64,000 nucleotides of DNA from an uncultured bacterium (GTDB taxonomy: Bacteria; Cyanobacteriota; Vampirovibrionia; Gastranaerophilales; Gastranaerophilaceae), in assembly GCA_902775025.1 (NCBI GenBank), contig CACYKP010000023.1, positions 1 through 64,000 of the forward strand, given 5' to 3'. The notes under the pieces are model-generated. The model had not been told where the DNA came from. It was given only the letters and a program-made list of their open reading frames with translations, and made no database searches. This document shows positions 17,117 to 25,882 of this stretch, one piece after another. A program made the position numbers and the translations under genes. Within the stretch, counting starts at the first letter, position 1, and every line of letters starts with the position of its first letter.

Positions 17117-17821
17117 ATGATGTTTTTTGCAAATTTAGGTTTTAATTTTAATTTGCCCATGAGCAATTGGTTCATGCCTAATTTGTCATTTCCTAATTTT
17201 AATTTTTCTTTCAACAACATATTCTCTTTTAATAATTATCACTCTATATCTATGAATAATTGGTTTATGCCTAGTTTTAATAATTATCCTCCTATATATA
17301 TGCCTACTTCATTATTTGACTATAATAACCCTGTAAAAAAAGACAAACTGGTTGACATATCAAATGTTAACACAGATACTTTTAAAAAATCTTCTATAAA
17401 GAAGGATTTTAGTAAGAATAAATTATTCTTTGAAGGTTATAATTCTGAAAAAGGTAAAAAACTTGCCGATATAGCAAAAAGAAATTCTACAGATTGGACA
17501 GGTTTCTGTGCAACTTATGTTAAAACTGCTATTGAACAAGCAGGTTTGGGCGAATATAAACTAGGTCATGCATATAAAATGACAAAAATATTAAGAAAAA
17601 ATCCTAATTTTAAAGAAATATCTCCTGATAATGTAAATCTTAAAAATTTACCTGAAGGTTGTGTGCTTGTTTATGGAAAAGGAACAGAAGGGTACAGTAA
17701 AAAATATGGTCATACAGAAATAACTTTTATTGATGAAAAAACAGGAGTTACAAAAGCAGCATCTGACGGGATAACAAAAAATCTTTATAAAAAACCGACT
17801 TCTATATTTATTCCTGTATAA
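17117..17821 (+). CDS. CHAP-like cysteine peptidase/amidase with an aromatic N-terminal repeat region
   Basis: The C-terminal 120 residues look like a CHAP/NlpC-type domain. Its catalytic Cys is in DWTGFCATYVKTAIEQAG, and its His is in KKYGHTEITFIDEKTG after LPEGCVLVYGKG. This would cleave peptidoglycan peptides or amide bonds. The first 75 residues are Asn/Phe/Pro/Met-rich and contain a duplicated unit, SNWFMPNLSFPNFNF and NNWFMPSFNNYPP. No classical signal peptide is seen, so the export route is unclear. The ribosome site is weak (AGGGATA). The catalytic assignment rests on motif spacing only. Confidence 0.65.
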   Translation: MMFFANLGFNFNLPMSNWFMPNLSFPNFNFSFNNIFSFNNYHSISMNNWFMPSFNNYPPIYMPTSLFDYNNPVKKDKLVDISNVNTDTFKKSSIKKDFSKNKLFFEGYNSEKGKKLADIAKRNSTDWTGFCATYVKTAIEQAGLGEYKLGHAYKMTKILRKNPNFKEISPDNVNLKNLPEGCVLVYGKGTEGYSKKYGHTEITFIDEKTGVTKAASDGITKNLYKKPTSIFIPV

Positions 17822-17826
17822 AAATA

Positions 17827-17849
17827 AACCCCCGCAAAGTGCGAGGGTT
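17827..17849 (-). terminator. Terminator between convergent genes
   Basis: AACCCCCGC/GCGAGGGTT stem. The T-rich tail is on the minus strand, fitting the end of the gene at 17909. Confidence 0.8.
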
Positions 17850-17908
17850 AATAAGTTGATTGGGGTTTGTATATTTTTGAATATCTCTATGTTTATTTAA
17901 TATTGCTG

Positions 17909-18466
17909 TTATAAACCTAATTGTGCTCTGTAAAAACCATTGTTAGCTATTTTGTTTTGGATGATGTTGTTGTCATAAGAAGATGCCATATACATACCGC
18001 TTAATTTGTCCAATCTTCTTGTTAATTTTGTATCAGGATAAACTTTTGATGCAACCTTTAATCTTGTCCAAGTTGCTGCTTCTTTTTGTGTAGCGATTGT
18101 TTCTTCTTCTAAGTCAGCTACTCTTTTAACATGCATACTTTCGTGTGCTACTAAACATGCAATTTGTTCAACAGGTGCATTTTTATATAAAGAATTAATC
18201 ATTATAACTCTTGTACCGTATCTGTTATATGTACTTACTGCAAAAGCTTTACTACTGTTGTATGTATAAGATGTTAAATCATCAAAGGAAACTTGTACCG
18301 CATTCTTTTTTAAGTTTCTTAAAACATCAACTTCACCTGTTTGTTCTAATAAATTAATAGCTGCAATAATTTTTGCATCTGAAGAAAAATCTGCTGCTCT
18401 GTAAGCAAATGCTTGGTTAAGTGTAAATAACACAAACGCCGTAAATAAAACCACTAACTTTTTCAT
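17909..18466 (-). CDS. Secreted HExxH zinc-metallopeptidase-like protein
   Basis: A signal peptide (MKKLVVLFTAFVLFTLNQAFA, residues 1-21) precedes a small domain with CLVAHESMHVKRVADLEEE. HESMH is an HExxH zinc site with nearby acidic residues as candidate third ligands. The 185-residue protein is too short for most named peptidase families and I cannot assign one. GGAG lies before the ATG. It sits in a block of three surface or wall-related genes at 17.1-20.9 kb. A periplasmic or exported peptidase is the best reading. Confidence 0.68.
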   Translation of the reverse strand: MKKLVVLFTAFVLFTLNQAFAYRAADFSSDAKIIAAINLLEQTGEVDVLRNLKKNAVQVSFDDLTSYTYNSSKAFAVSTYNRYGTRVIMINSLYKNAPVEQIACLVAHESMHVKRVADLEEETIATQKEAATWTRLKVASKVYPDTKLTRRLDKLSGMYMASSYDNNIIQNKIANNGFYRAQLGL

Positions 18467-18712
18467 AACTGTAACTCCTAATCAACTTTTTTAACTTTGA
18501 TAGTTGTGTCTTCGGCACAGTTTTGAAAAACTTTAGATTAAGGAATAATATTTGTTACAATAGTTTACAAAAACAATAAAAAATAAGTCTTAAAGTCTTA
18601 TTACAAAAGAATTTTAGTCTTATCAAATTTTTTTTACGAAATGTTAAGACTAAAAAACTAACTAAAAACTATTTTACATTTCTTAATATTATGAATTTTT
18701 ATATTTACATAA

Positions 18713-18742
18713 AAAAAAGATGGTCAAAAAACCATCTTTTTT
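18713..18742 (-). terminator. Terminator of the TPS exoprotein gene
   Basis: AAAAAAGATGGT/ACCATCTTTTTTT. The stop codon of the minus-strand gene lies 30 bp upstream. Confidence 0.88.
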
Positions 18743-18771
18743 TATAAATAAATTGTGTATTTTTATTTTAA

Positions 18772-20943
18772 TTAGTTATTCACAGGATAAGCTCTTACAA
18801 CTGTTACAGAACCATCTACATTCTTTCTGCAAGGACCTTCGATTTGATCATCATCCAAGTCTGCAGCAAATGCAACAGGTGTATTTACTAATGGTTTCAT
18901 AGGATCTTCTGGAACCCAGTTTTTAACTCTGACGTTATCATCATCTGTTGGTTTTGGTCCAGGTTTTGGTCCAGGTGTCGGTTCAGGTTCCGGTCCAGGA
19001 GGTACAGGATTAAAACCAGGACCTACCAAATATGTTGTATTAGTTCCGTTTGTTGGTTTTAAATCAGGTGAGTTATAACCTGTTGAAGGATTATTTGTTA
19101 AATCGTAAGTGATTACATCAGTTGGTTTTATAGTTTTAACTACACCATCTTTAATATTTGTATATTTAGTAGTGAAATCTCTTTTTGGAAAATCAAGTTG
19201 TAAAGTACCTGTTCTTCCGCCTACATTGATTTCTTTTGCGTGAACATTATCTCCTGTTATTGTTATTTTCTTATCAGGAGCAACAAGATTTACAACTCCT
19301 GCATTTGCACCATTTACGAGTAAATCATTATTAGATTTAATGTAAACTTGTACATCATTACCGCCTGCAGAAACTTTTGGAGTTTCTAATTTAGTAATTG
19401 TTCCGCCGTTTATATTCATATAATCATGATCTGTTGGAATGTCAGCCGGAATAAAGACATATTCTTCCATTGTATCTATTATTTTATTATCAATAGTTTG
19501 TCCATTGGCAGTCTTCATACCTCCGATATATCCATCAGATTTGAATTTATAAGTATTGGCTTTTATAACTGATTTATTATCAGATAAAATATTTCCGCCA
19601 TATGTTTTTGTACCATCAATACGAGATTTTGCAGTATAATCTATATTTTTAGCTGTTGTATCAATAGTTGTCATAATATGACCACCATCAGTTACTTTAG
19701 CCTTAATATCACCACCAACAGTTAATTTACCGGGTAGTAAATTACCTTCCCAATGATTTGTTGTAGAAGTACTGCTATAAGGATTATTAGTAACTTCATA
19801 GTTACCAATGTGAATATTTTGTGAAGATTCAATATTTAAATCACCTGTAATGTCTGTATTACCACTAACGTGAACATAGTGATTATATTTTTCATGATTA
19901 ATAGGCTGCCATCCTTCTGTTTTTAAATTAGCATCCCCTCCAACAGTTGCATTTCTTAATTCTACAGCACCACCATCATTATACATATTGATATTACCAT
20001 CAACTTCAACATCTCTTGCAATCAACTGTTGACCGTGAGCCGTAAAATCTGCATCACCTGTAATTGTAGTTTTTTTCTCAAGTGCGCCTGTAGTTTTATT
20101 ATATATACCGTCAATGTAGCTTAAACCGCCAACATTTGCCTTTACATCACCATCGATATCTGAGCCTGCAATAGAAAGAGCACCAACATCGTTAGTAATA
20201 ACTATATCACCATTTATATCCATTGCTGTTAATAAAGTAACACCTTTATTTTCTTTAAGCGATAAACCCTGAGCCAAATAATCAGCACCATTAGCTGTGG
20301 TTAATTTTAATGTATTAGCATTAATTGTTGAATTTGTACCGACAACTTTAGGAGCATAAATATTAAAATCACCACCGACTGTAAAATCAGAATCTTTAAT
20401 TTGAACTTGGATTAAGTCTTGAGTGTCATTACTACCTGCTTTAACCCAGTCAGCACTTGTAAATTTGGTATAAGCACCGTCTGTAAGGTTGTTAACATTA
20501 ACATTTGTCATATCTTTTGTTGTTAACATTACATCACCTGCGGTTGTAAATTTAGCACCATCATATAACATGCCGTTTGGGTTAGAAATAATTAATTGAC
20601 TGATACCGCTGTTAGCGTTAATGTTACCGTAAATTTTTGACATATTGTTTTGTACGGTATTCAAAATTGTTAAGTTTTTTGCACCGTCTACTGCATTGAA
20701 GTTTAATGTTTCACCACGGTTAACATTCAAAGTATCCCATTTAACGTGAGAATTTGCATTGAAATTTAATCCTACATTATTTGTACCTTGACCTGTTATA
20801 CCTTGATACCCTGCACCTCCGTTAATAATAGAAGCGCCGCCATTTCCTGCACCTAATCCTGTATCAATATTTGCAAATGTTACTTGCATTGTTGCAAATA
20901 ATGTACATAAGGTGATTGCTGATAGTTGCTTGAGATTTTTCAT
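18772..20943 (-). CDS. Two-partner-secretion (filamentous hemagglutinin-like) exoprotein
   Basis: This 723-residue exported protein has a signal peptide (MKNLKQLSAITLCTLFATMQVTFA). A TPS/haemagglutinin domain follows, with VKWDTLNVNRGETLNFN and the hallmark LIISNPNGMLYDGAKFTTAGD at about residues 135-160. The middle is a beta-helix-like run of short repeats of the kind GDINMYNDGGAVELRN. The C-terminus is Pro-rich (PVPPGPEPEPTPGPKPGPKP) and then contains a Cys. The ATG at 20943 has AGAAGGAAAA upstream and starts the signal peptide. TPS substrates need an outer-membrane TpsB pore, and none is in this window. A role in adhesion or contact is inferred from the family. Confidence 0.82.
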   Translation of the reverse strand: MKNLKQLSAITLCTLFATMQVTFANIDTGLGAGNGGASIINGGAGYQGITGQGTNNVGLNFNANSHVKWDTLNVNRGETLNFNAVDGAKNLTILNTVQNNMSKIYGNINANSGISQLIISNPNGMLYDGAKFTTAGDVMLTTKDMTNVNVNNLTDGAYTKFTSADWVKAGSNDTQDLIQVQIKDSDFTVGGDFNIYAPKVVGTNSTINANTLKLTTANGADYLAQGLSLKENKGVTLLTAMDINGDIVITNDVGALSIAGSDIDGDVKANVGGLSYIDGIYNKTTGALEKKTTITGDADFTAHGQQLIARDVEVDGNINMYNDGGAVELRNATVGGDANLKTEGWQPINHEKYNHYVHVSGNTDITGDLNIESSQNIHIGNYEVTNNPYSSTSTTNHWEGNLLPGKLTVGGDIKAKVTDGGHIMTTIDTTAKNIDYTAKSRIDGTKTYGGNILSDNKSVIKANTYKFKSDGYIGGMKTANGQTIDNKIIDTMEEYVFIPADIPTDHDYMNINGGTITKLETPKVSAGGNDVQVYIKSNNDLLVNGANAGVVNLVAPDKKITITGDNVHAKEINVGGRTGTLQLDFPKRDFTTKYTNIKDGVVKTIKPTDVITYDLTNNPSTGYNSPDLKPTNGTNTTYLVGPGFNPVPPGPEPEPTPGPKPGPKPTDDDNVRVKNWVPEDPMKPLVNTPVAFAADLDDDQIEGPCRKNVDGSVTVVRAYPVNN

Positions 20944-21096
20944 ACACAATTTTCCTTCTATATTTAAGACATATACTGTCATATTAATTCTACTATTAAC
21001 AAAACCTGAAAAGAAAATATTTGCCCTCTAAATATGCAAATTTTTGAAAATTGTTACAAAAGTTAATCATTTTTTGGCATGGGATTGTACAAAAAA

Positions 21097-21222
21097 AGTT
21101 TGTGCTGTCAAAAAACAGATTCTTCGGGCAAAATAGTTATTTCCCTCAGAATGACGTGTTTGCTTGGCTTTAAGCGTGCCGTCGTTCTGAGGCGAATGCC
21201 GAAGAATCTCAAAATTATGACT
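21097..21222. repeat. Palindromic intergenic repeat, GTCATTCTGAG/GAATCTC family, copy 2
   Basis: The arms AGATTCTTCGG (21117-21127) and CCGAAGAATCT (21199-21209), plus CTCAGAATGACG (21145-21156) and CGTCGTTCTGAG (21180-21191), make an interrupted palindrome about 93 bp long. It is similar to 9126-9253. Confidence 0.78.
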
Positions 21223-21363
21223 TTTTCCGCAAACTCATTTTTTAGCATGCCATAAATATAACGTCCTATTTTGACAGGGGGTAGTTATATGATAAAAATG
21301 TGGAAAGGAAAAATAATATAAATAAAATAAAATAAAATAAAATCTCTCAACCTATGTTATAAA

Positions 21364-21396
21364 GGGGGTAAAATTTAAAAAATATAAAATACCCCC
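21364..21396 (-). terminator. Terminator of the WYL regulator gene
   Basis: GGGGGTA/TACCCCC arms 19 bases apart, with a T-run on the minus strand after CCCCC. Confidence 0.6.
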
Positions 21397-21404
21397 GAAT
21401 TTTT

Positions 21405-22373
21405 CTAATAGTTTTCTAAATTATCAACTAAATATTTCTTATATTCATCTCTCAACGACCTCGGGGCAAGGATTTTACATCCTGAGCCCCATTTAAATAC
21501 GTGCCAAATTATTTCTCTGCTTCCGCTTGCTTTGAATGTAACGGTGTACGTTCCATCTTCATTCCATTTACCTCTTTGAGTCGGATGAAAATTGTATTTT
21601 GAAGCTTCTTCAGCTAATTCTTTATTGAATAATAGTTTTACGCTTAATAATTCGCCCTGATAAATTCCAAACGAACGATTTGAATATTCTTGAAGATTGA
21701 AATCACCCTTATCAAAAATTTCTTCAGTAAGTTTCATATCTTCAAATTTGTGTAAAAGATAGTTATAAATTCCATCTCCTTTTGCTTTTTCTCTTGCAAC
21801 AAGGTAAACTTTTTCACCGTAAATCATGCCCAGAGGTTCAAGCTTTCTTGGTTTATCGTGGTATTTCGCAGTAATAATTTTTGACTCCTTTAAAGCTTCT
21901 CTAACTATTCCCAAATGCTCTAAATTCATTTTATACTGAGGCATTTGACGAACGGCATAACCTTCTGTTTGCATAAACAGTTCAATATTATCTTCTATTG
22001 TATGATTTCGTTTTTGAGAAAGAAGTTTTATTTTGTCTATAGTCTTTTGAAGTTCTTCTTTTACTTCTTTATTTGTTGTTCTTCTTTGGTATTGTTCAAT
22101 ATTTGCAATCTCTTTCGGGGTAAACGAAACTAGAGGAAGAATGGCATGACTTGTAAATCCCCAATGCTTAGTATTATATTGGTCTTCTATCTCCAGTTCT
22201 TCTATCTGAGGAAAAACTTGTATTAAACTATCACGCATGCGCTCTGCCGTTCTTCTTGAAACATTATATTCCGTTTCTATTTCTTTTATTGTTATTCCCT
22301 GCGGACGTGATGCCATAGCAAAAGCAAGTTCTAAAATATCAGTATTTCTTGAATATCTCGGTTTTTCTTCCAT
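21405..22373 (-). CDS. WYL-domain transcriptional regulator
   Basis: This 322-residue DNA-binding regulator has an N-terminal winged HTH (GITIKEIETEYNVSRRTAERMRDSLIQVFP). A WYL domain follows with KYHDKPRKLEPLGMIYGEKVYLVAREKAKG, and a WCX-like C-terminus ends near VFKWGSGCKILAPRSLRDEYKKYL. WYL domains bind nucleotides or nucleic acid and are frequent in stress and defence regulators. GAGAGGAATATTA precedes the ATG at 22373. It is divergent from the NifU-like/GGGtGRT operon, so that operon is a candidate target; this is inference. Confidence 0.85.
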   Translation of the reverse strand: MEEKPRYSRNTDILELAFAMASRPQGITIKEIETEYNVSRRTAERMRDSLIQVFPQIEELEIEDQYNTKHWGFTSHAILPLVSFTPKEIANIEQYQRRTTNKEVKEELQKTIDKIKLLSQKRNHTIEDNIELFMQTEGYAVRQMPQYKMNLEHLGIVREALKESKIITAKYHDKPRKLEPLGMIYGEKVYLVAREKAKGDGIYNYLLHKFEDMKLTEEIFDKGDFNLQEYSNRSFGIYQGELLSVKLLFNKELAEEASKYNFHPTQRGKWNEDGTYTVTFKASGSREIIWHVFKWGSGCKILAPRSLRDEYKKYLVDNLENY

Positions 22374-22441
22374 TAATATTCCTCTCCACAAATAATTATA
22401 TAATATATTTCAACAAAATTAACAAAAATTTTTTGATTTAT

Positions 22442-22533
22442 TCCTTTGATTTGCCCCTTTGATTTACCCCTTTGATTTACCCCTTCGATTTACCCCTTCG
22501 ATTTACCCCTTTGATTTACCCCTGTTTGTTATA
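22442..22533. repeat. Tandem 13-mer repeat between divergent genes
   Basis: About seven copies of ACCCCTTTGATTT, some with TTCG instead of TTTG, lie head to tail. The core TTTACCCC (reverse GGGGTAAA) is also scattered through other intergenic spaces. Confidence 0.85.
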
Positions 22534-22586
22534 TAATATTTTTATTAGAGGATATTAGCTTTATTTTTGATTAATAAGGAGGTCAA

Positions 22587-23288
22587 ATGGGCAAAATAGA
22601 AATTACTAAGGAAATCGAAGAAAAATGCTGCGTTCACCGTGGTGTTAAAGGTTCTCCTGCTCCAATCCCTCAAGAAGGCGAATGGACAAAATGTAAAGAG
22701 ATTAAAGATATTTCAGGTTTAACACACGGCTGCGGATGCTGCGCACCTCAACAAGGTACTTGTAAATTAACTCTTAACGTAAAAGAAGGTGTTATACAAG
22801 AAGCATTAGTAGAAACTATAGGTTGTTCAGGTATGACTCACTCTGCTGCTATGGCAGGTGAAATTCTTCCGGGTAAAACAATACTTGAAGCTTTAAACAC
22901 AGACTTAGTTTGTGATGCAATCAACGTTGCTATGAGAGAATTGTTCTTACAAATCGTTTACGGCAGAACTCAATCTGCTTTCTCTGAAAACGGTTTACCG
23001 GTTGGTGCAGGTCTTGAAGACTTAGGTAAAGGTCTTTGCTCTATGTGTGGTACAATCCACTCTACTAAACAAAAAGGTGTAAGATATCTTCAACTTACTG
23101 AAGGTTATATCCTTAAACTTGGTTTAGACAAAAACGATGAAGTTATCGGATATCAATTCATTAACATGGGTAAATTTATGGATGCAATCAAAAAAGGTGT
23201 TGATCCTAAAGAAGCATTTGATAAAAACGTAGGTACTTACGGCAGATTTGCTGATGCGGTTAAGTACATTGATCCGAGAGAAGAATAG
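22587..23288 (+). CDS. NifU-like iron-sulfur scaffold-type protein
   Basis: This 233-residue cytoplasmic protein is similar to the NifU/IscU scaffold family. It has an early CCVHRG. A cysteine cluster HGCGCCAPQQGTCKLTLNVK follows near residues 48-66. GCSGMTHSAAMAGEILPGK carries the third Cys of an IscU-like core, and a later CSMCGTIH is also present. It is longer than IscU and has extra cysteines, so it is probably a distinct subfamily. AAGGAGG precedes the ATG. The next gene, 170 bp downstream, is a GGGtGRT protein with which such proteins are often paired. The pair's function is not established to my knowledge. Confidence 0.82.
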   Translation: MGKIEITKEIEEKCCVHRGVKGSPAPIPQEGEWTKCKEIKDISGLTHGCGCCAPQQGTCKLTLNVKEGVIQEALVETIGCSGMTHSAAMAGEILPGKTILEALNTDLVCDAINVAMRELFLQIVYGRTQSAFSENGLPVGAGLEDLGKGLCSMCGTIHSTKQKGVRYLQLTEGYILKLGLDKNDEVIGYQFINMGKFMDAIKKGVDPKEAFDKNVGTYGRFADAVKYIDPREE

Positions 23289-23299
23289 TTATTTAAATG

Positions 23300-23410
23300 G
23301 AAAATGGATAATTGAAAATGGAAAATTATTTTACAATTAATTAAATTATAATTTGTCAGTTTATTGCGTAGCAATATTAAAAATTTTCCATTTTACATTT
23401 TCAATTTTCC
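23300..23410. repeat. Imperfect inverted repeat (GGAAAATGG/CCATTTTCC type)
   Basis: Left arm GGAAAATGGATAATTGAAAA and a right arm ending TTTTCAATTTTCC lie about 110 bp apart inside the NifU-like/GGGtGRT spacer, resembling a MITE. Confidence 0.6.
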
Positions 23411-23458
23411 ACTAAAATACAAATTGTAACGAAAAAAATAAGTAAAGGAAATAAAAAT

Positions 23459-24463
23459 ATGACAGTAAAATTTGAAGGACAAGACAGACGTGAAGCAACT
23501 CTTGCTAAGGTTTTACCTGAATACGGTTTCAAATCTTTGGAAGAAGCTCGTGATTTATGTTTGTCAAAAGGCATCGACGTAGATGCTATAGTTAAAGGCA
23601 TTCAGCCAATTGCTTTCGATAACGCATCTTGGGCATATACCCTTGGTTGTGCTATTGCTATCAAAAAAGGAATTAAAACTGCTGCAGAAGCTGCAGAAGC
23701 TATCGGTTTAGGTTTACAAGCATTTGCAGTTCCGGGTTCTGTTGGTGATAGACGTCAAGTAGGTATCGGTCACGGTAACTTGGGTGCTATGCTATTAAGA
23801 GAAGAAACAAAATGCTTCTGCTTCTTAGCAGGGCACGAGTCATTCGCTGCTGCTGAAGGTGCAATCGGTATTGCAAGAAACGCTAACAAAGTCAGAAAAG
23901 AACCTTTAAGAGTTATCTTAAACGGTCTTGGTAAAGACGCAGCTCACGTTATTGCTCGTATCAACGGTTTCACTTCTGTTGAAACAGAATATGACTACAA
24001 AACAGGCGAATTAAAAATTGTTAACGAAACAGCTTTCTCTGACGGTGAAAGAGCAAAAGTAAGATGCTATGGTGCTGACGATGTTAACGAAGGTGTTGCA
24101 ATTATGATTAAAGAAGGTGTTGACGTTTCTATTACAGGTAACTCAACTAACCCAACAAGATTCCAACACCCTGTTGCAGGTACATATAAAAAATGGTGCT
24201 GGGAAAACGGCAGAAAATACTTCTCAGTAGCATCAGGCGGTGGTACAGGTCGTACACTTCACCCTGATAACGTAGCAGCAGGCCCTGCATCATACGGTAT
24301 GACGGATACTATGGGCAGAATGCACGGTGATGCTCAATTTGCAGGTTCATCTTCTGTTCCTGCTCACGTTGAAATGATGGGCGTGATAGGTATGGGTAAC
24401 AACCCAATGGTTGGTGCAACCGTTGCTGTAGCCGTTGCTGTTGAAAACGCTATGAAGGGTTAG
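23459..24463 (+). CDS. GGGtGRT family protein
   Basis: This 334-residue cytoplasmic protein belongs to the family named after the motif seen here as SGGGTGRTLHPDN, at about residues 257-269. Other conserved-looking stretches are VPGSVGDRRQVGIGHGNLGAML and PMVGATVAVAVAVENAMKG. The family's biochemical role is unknown to me. It lies directly after a NifU-like gene, and the two-gene arrangement is a recurring feature in anaerobes as far as I know. GTAAAGGAAATAAAAAT precedes the ATG. It is codon-rich in GCT/GGT and looks highly expressed, though this was judged by eye. Confidence 0.85.
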   Translation: MTVKFEGQDRREATLAKVLPEYGFKSLEEARDLCLSKGIDVDAIVKGIQPIAFDNASWAYTLGCAIAIKKGIKTAAEAAEAIGLGLQAFAVPGSVGDRRQVGIGHGNLGAMLLREETKCFCFLAGHESFAAAEGAIGIARNANKVRKEPLRVILNGLGKDAAHVIARINGFTSVETEYDYKTGELKIVNETAFSDGERAKVRCYGADDVNEGVAIMIKEGVDVSITGNSTNPTRFQHPVAGTYKKWCWENGRKYFSVASGGGTGRTLHPDNVAAGPASYGMTDTMGRMHGDAQFAGSSSVPAHVEMMGVIGMGNNPMVGATVAVAVAVENAMKG

Positions 24464-24535
24464 AGAGGTAAAGGGGTTAAATATATTTATATTTGCTTTT
24501 TTAAGCCCATAAGTTATTTAGCATAAATGAAAACC

Positions 24536-24574
24536 AAAAAACAGGGAGTGAAAATCATTACTTCCTGTTTTTTT
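24536..24574 (+). terminator. Terminator of the NifU-like/GGGtGRT operon
   Basis: AAAAACAGG-G-AGT / ACT-T-CCTGTTTTTTT stem with a T-run. Confidence 0.82.
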
Positions 24575-24796
24575 AATGATATTAATTGTTGTATCCAATA
24601 ATAATTGATAAATACGATTAATAGTAATTATTCAATATATAAAAATAATTAAAAAGTCATTAAGCTAATATCCATCCATTTGTTTAAGTTGTAGAAGATG
24701 ACTTTTGGAGACACTTTTATTAACTATTTAAAGAAAAAAATTTTTGTTGTAGAATGGAGTTTGAAAACAAAATAATTGCAAATTTTGATTATGCCG

Positions 24797-24875
24797 AAGT
24801 GGTACTCTGCCACAGGAAAAGCCGAACCGTTGAGGGTTTTCCGAGAGGGTTGACCTTGAGTCAACTTCCGCCACT
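24797..24875. ncRNA. Candidate structured RNA or decayed element upstream of tRNA-Leu
   Basis: An island visibly richer in GC than its surroundings can close AAGTGG (24797-24802) with CCACT (24871-24875). Inside are GTTGAC-CTTGA-GTCAAC (24849-24865) and GGAA.../AACC...GGTT/TTCC. It begins with the same 14 bases as the tRNA-Leu 5' end region. Confidence 0.3.
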
Positions 24876-24928
24876 GAGTGCATATTACAAGTTGAAAATT
24901 TAATAACATAAGCGTAATATTTAGTTAT

Positions 24929-25009
24929 GCCGAAGTGGTGGAATGGTAGACACGTGCGTTTCAGGTGCGTATGGAGCAATCCGTAGGGGTTCAAGTCCCC
25001 TCTTCGGCA
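24929..25009 (+). tRNA. tRNA-Leu(CAG)
   Basis: The acceptor stem GCCGAAG (24929-24935) pairs with CTTCGGC (25002-25008), with discriminator A at 25009 and no encoded CCA. The D-arm is TGGTGGAATGGTAGACA. The anticodon loop TTCAGGT places CAG at 24962-24964. A long variable arm (class II, as expected for Leu) precedes the T arm AGGGGTTCAAGTCCCCT. Confidence 0.93.
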
Positions 25010-25034
25010 TTTTGTTTTTAAAAAACTGAACTTC

Positions 25035-25862
25035 CTATTGAAACGTAAAACTCTTTTTTACTTTGACTCCAGTTTTATTTTTTCTTCTTGGTTGAGTAAC
25101 CATGTTTTTCACTTCATTTTTATATGACAAAACTCCGTTTAAAATCTCATCATGAAGATTTGTATATTTTTTAACAAACTTTGGAGTAAAATCGGTAAAC
25201 TTACCTAAGATATCATCAATAACAACAATTTGTCCTGAACAATTTACTCCGGCACCAATCCCTATGGTCGGAATTTTAAGATTTTCTGTAATATATTGTG
25301 CGCTATCAGCAGGCATAAGCTCCAGTACGATACCAAAACAACCCGCTTCTTGGAGTTTTTTTGCACTATCTAAAATTGCTTCTATCTTGTCGGAAGTTTT
25401 GCCTTGAATCTTGTGTCCGCCTAATGTATTCATTAATTGCGGAGTAAACCCAAGATGCCCCAAAACAGGAATTCCGGTTTCCGTGCATCTTTTCACAAGA
25501 GTTATAATATGCTCGTTACACCCTTCCAGCTTAACTGCATTTGCACCTGCCTTAATCATCTTTCCTGCATTTTCCAAGCCTTGAGCAACAGATAAATTGT
25601 AACTCATAAAAGGCATATCACCTATTATGAATGAATTTTTAGCACCTCTTGCAACCGCTTTTATAAAAATCAACATCTCATCAATGGTAATATTATAAGT
25701 GTTTTCATGCCCTAAGACTACCATCGCTAAAGAATCACCAACTAAGATGGCATCTATTTCAGCCTTATCCAAAACTTGTGCGGTTGAATAATCATAAGCC
25801 GTAAGCATTGCGATTTTTTCACCACTGTCTTTTAATCTTTGAAATGTTGATACGGTTTTCAT
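25035..25862 (-). CDS. panB: 3-methyl-2-oxobutanoate hydroxymethyltransferase
   Basis: PanB makes ketopantoate from ketoisovalerate and methylene-tetrahydrofolate, the first step of the pantoate branch. It has a TIM-barrel with LTAYDYSTAQVLDKAEIDAILVGDSLAMV near the N-terminus and FIIGDMPFMSY. GANAVKLEGC, GHLGFTPQ and IPTIGIGAG also match the family, with metal and substrate residues in GDS and KLEG. The 275 residues fit, with a basic tail of unknown use. yvcK ends 20 bp upstream on the same strand. It completes, with panE and panC elsewhere in this window, the route to pantothenate. Confidence 0.95.
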   Translation of the reverse strand: MKTVSTFQRLKDSGEKIAMLTAYDYSTAQVLDKAEIDAILVGDSLAMVVLGHENTYNITIDEMLIFIKAVARGAKNSFIIGDMPFMSYNLSVAQGLENAGKMIKAGANAVKLEGCNEHIITLVKRCTETGIPVLGHLGFTPQLMNTLGGHKIQGKTSDKIEAILDSAKKLQEAGCFGIVLELMPADSAQYITENLKIPTIGIGAGVNCSGQIVVIDDILGKFTDFTPKFVKKYTNLHDEILNGVLSYKNEVKNMVTQPRRKNKTGVKVKKSFTFQ

Positions 25863-25882
25863 ATTAATTTATTATTACCCTT

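Noticed and set aside
24797-24875. Cobalamin-type riboswitch (CCGCCACTG resemblance)
   Set aside because: The remaining conserved boxes are missing and the downstream gene is a tRNA, not a B12 gene.
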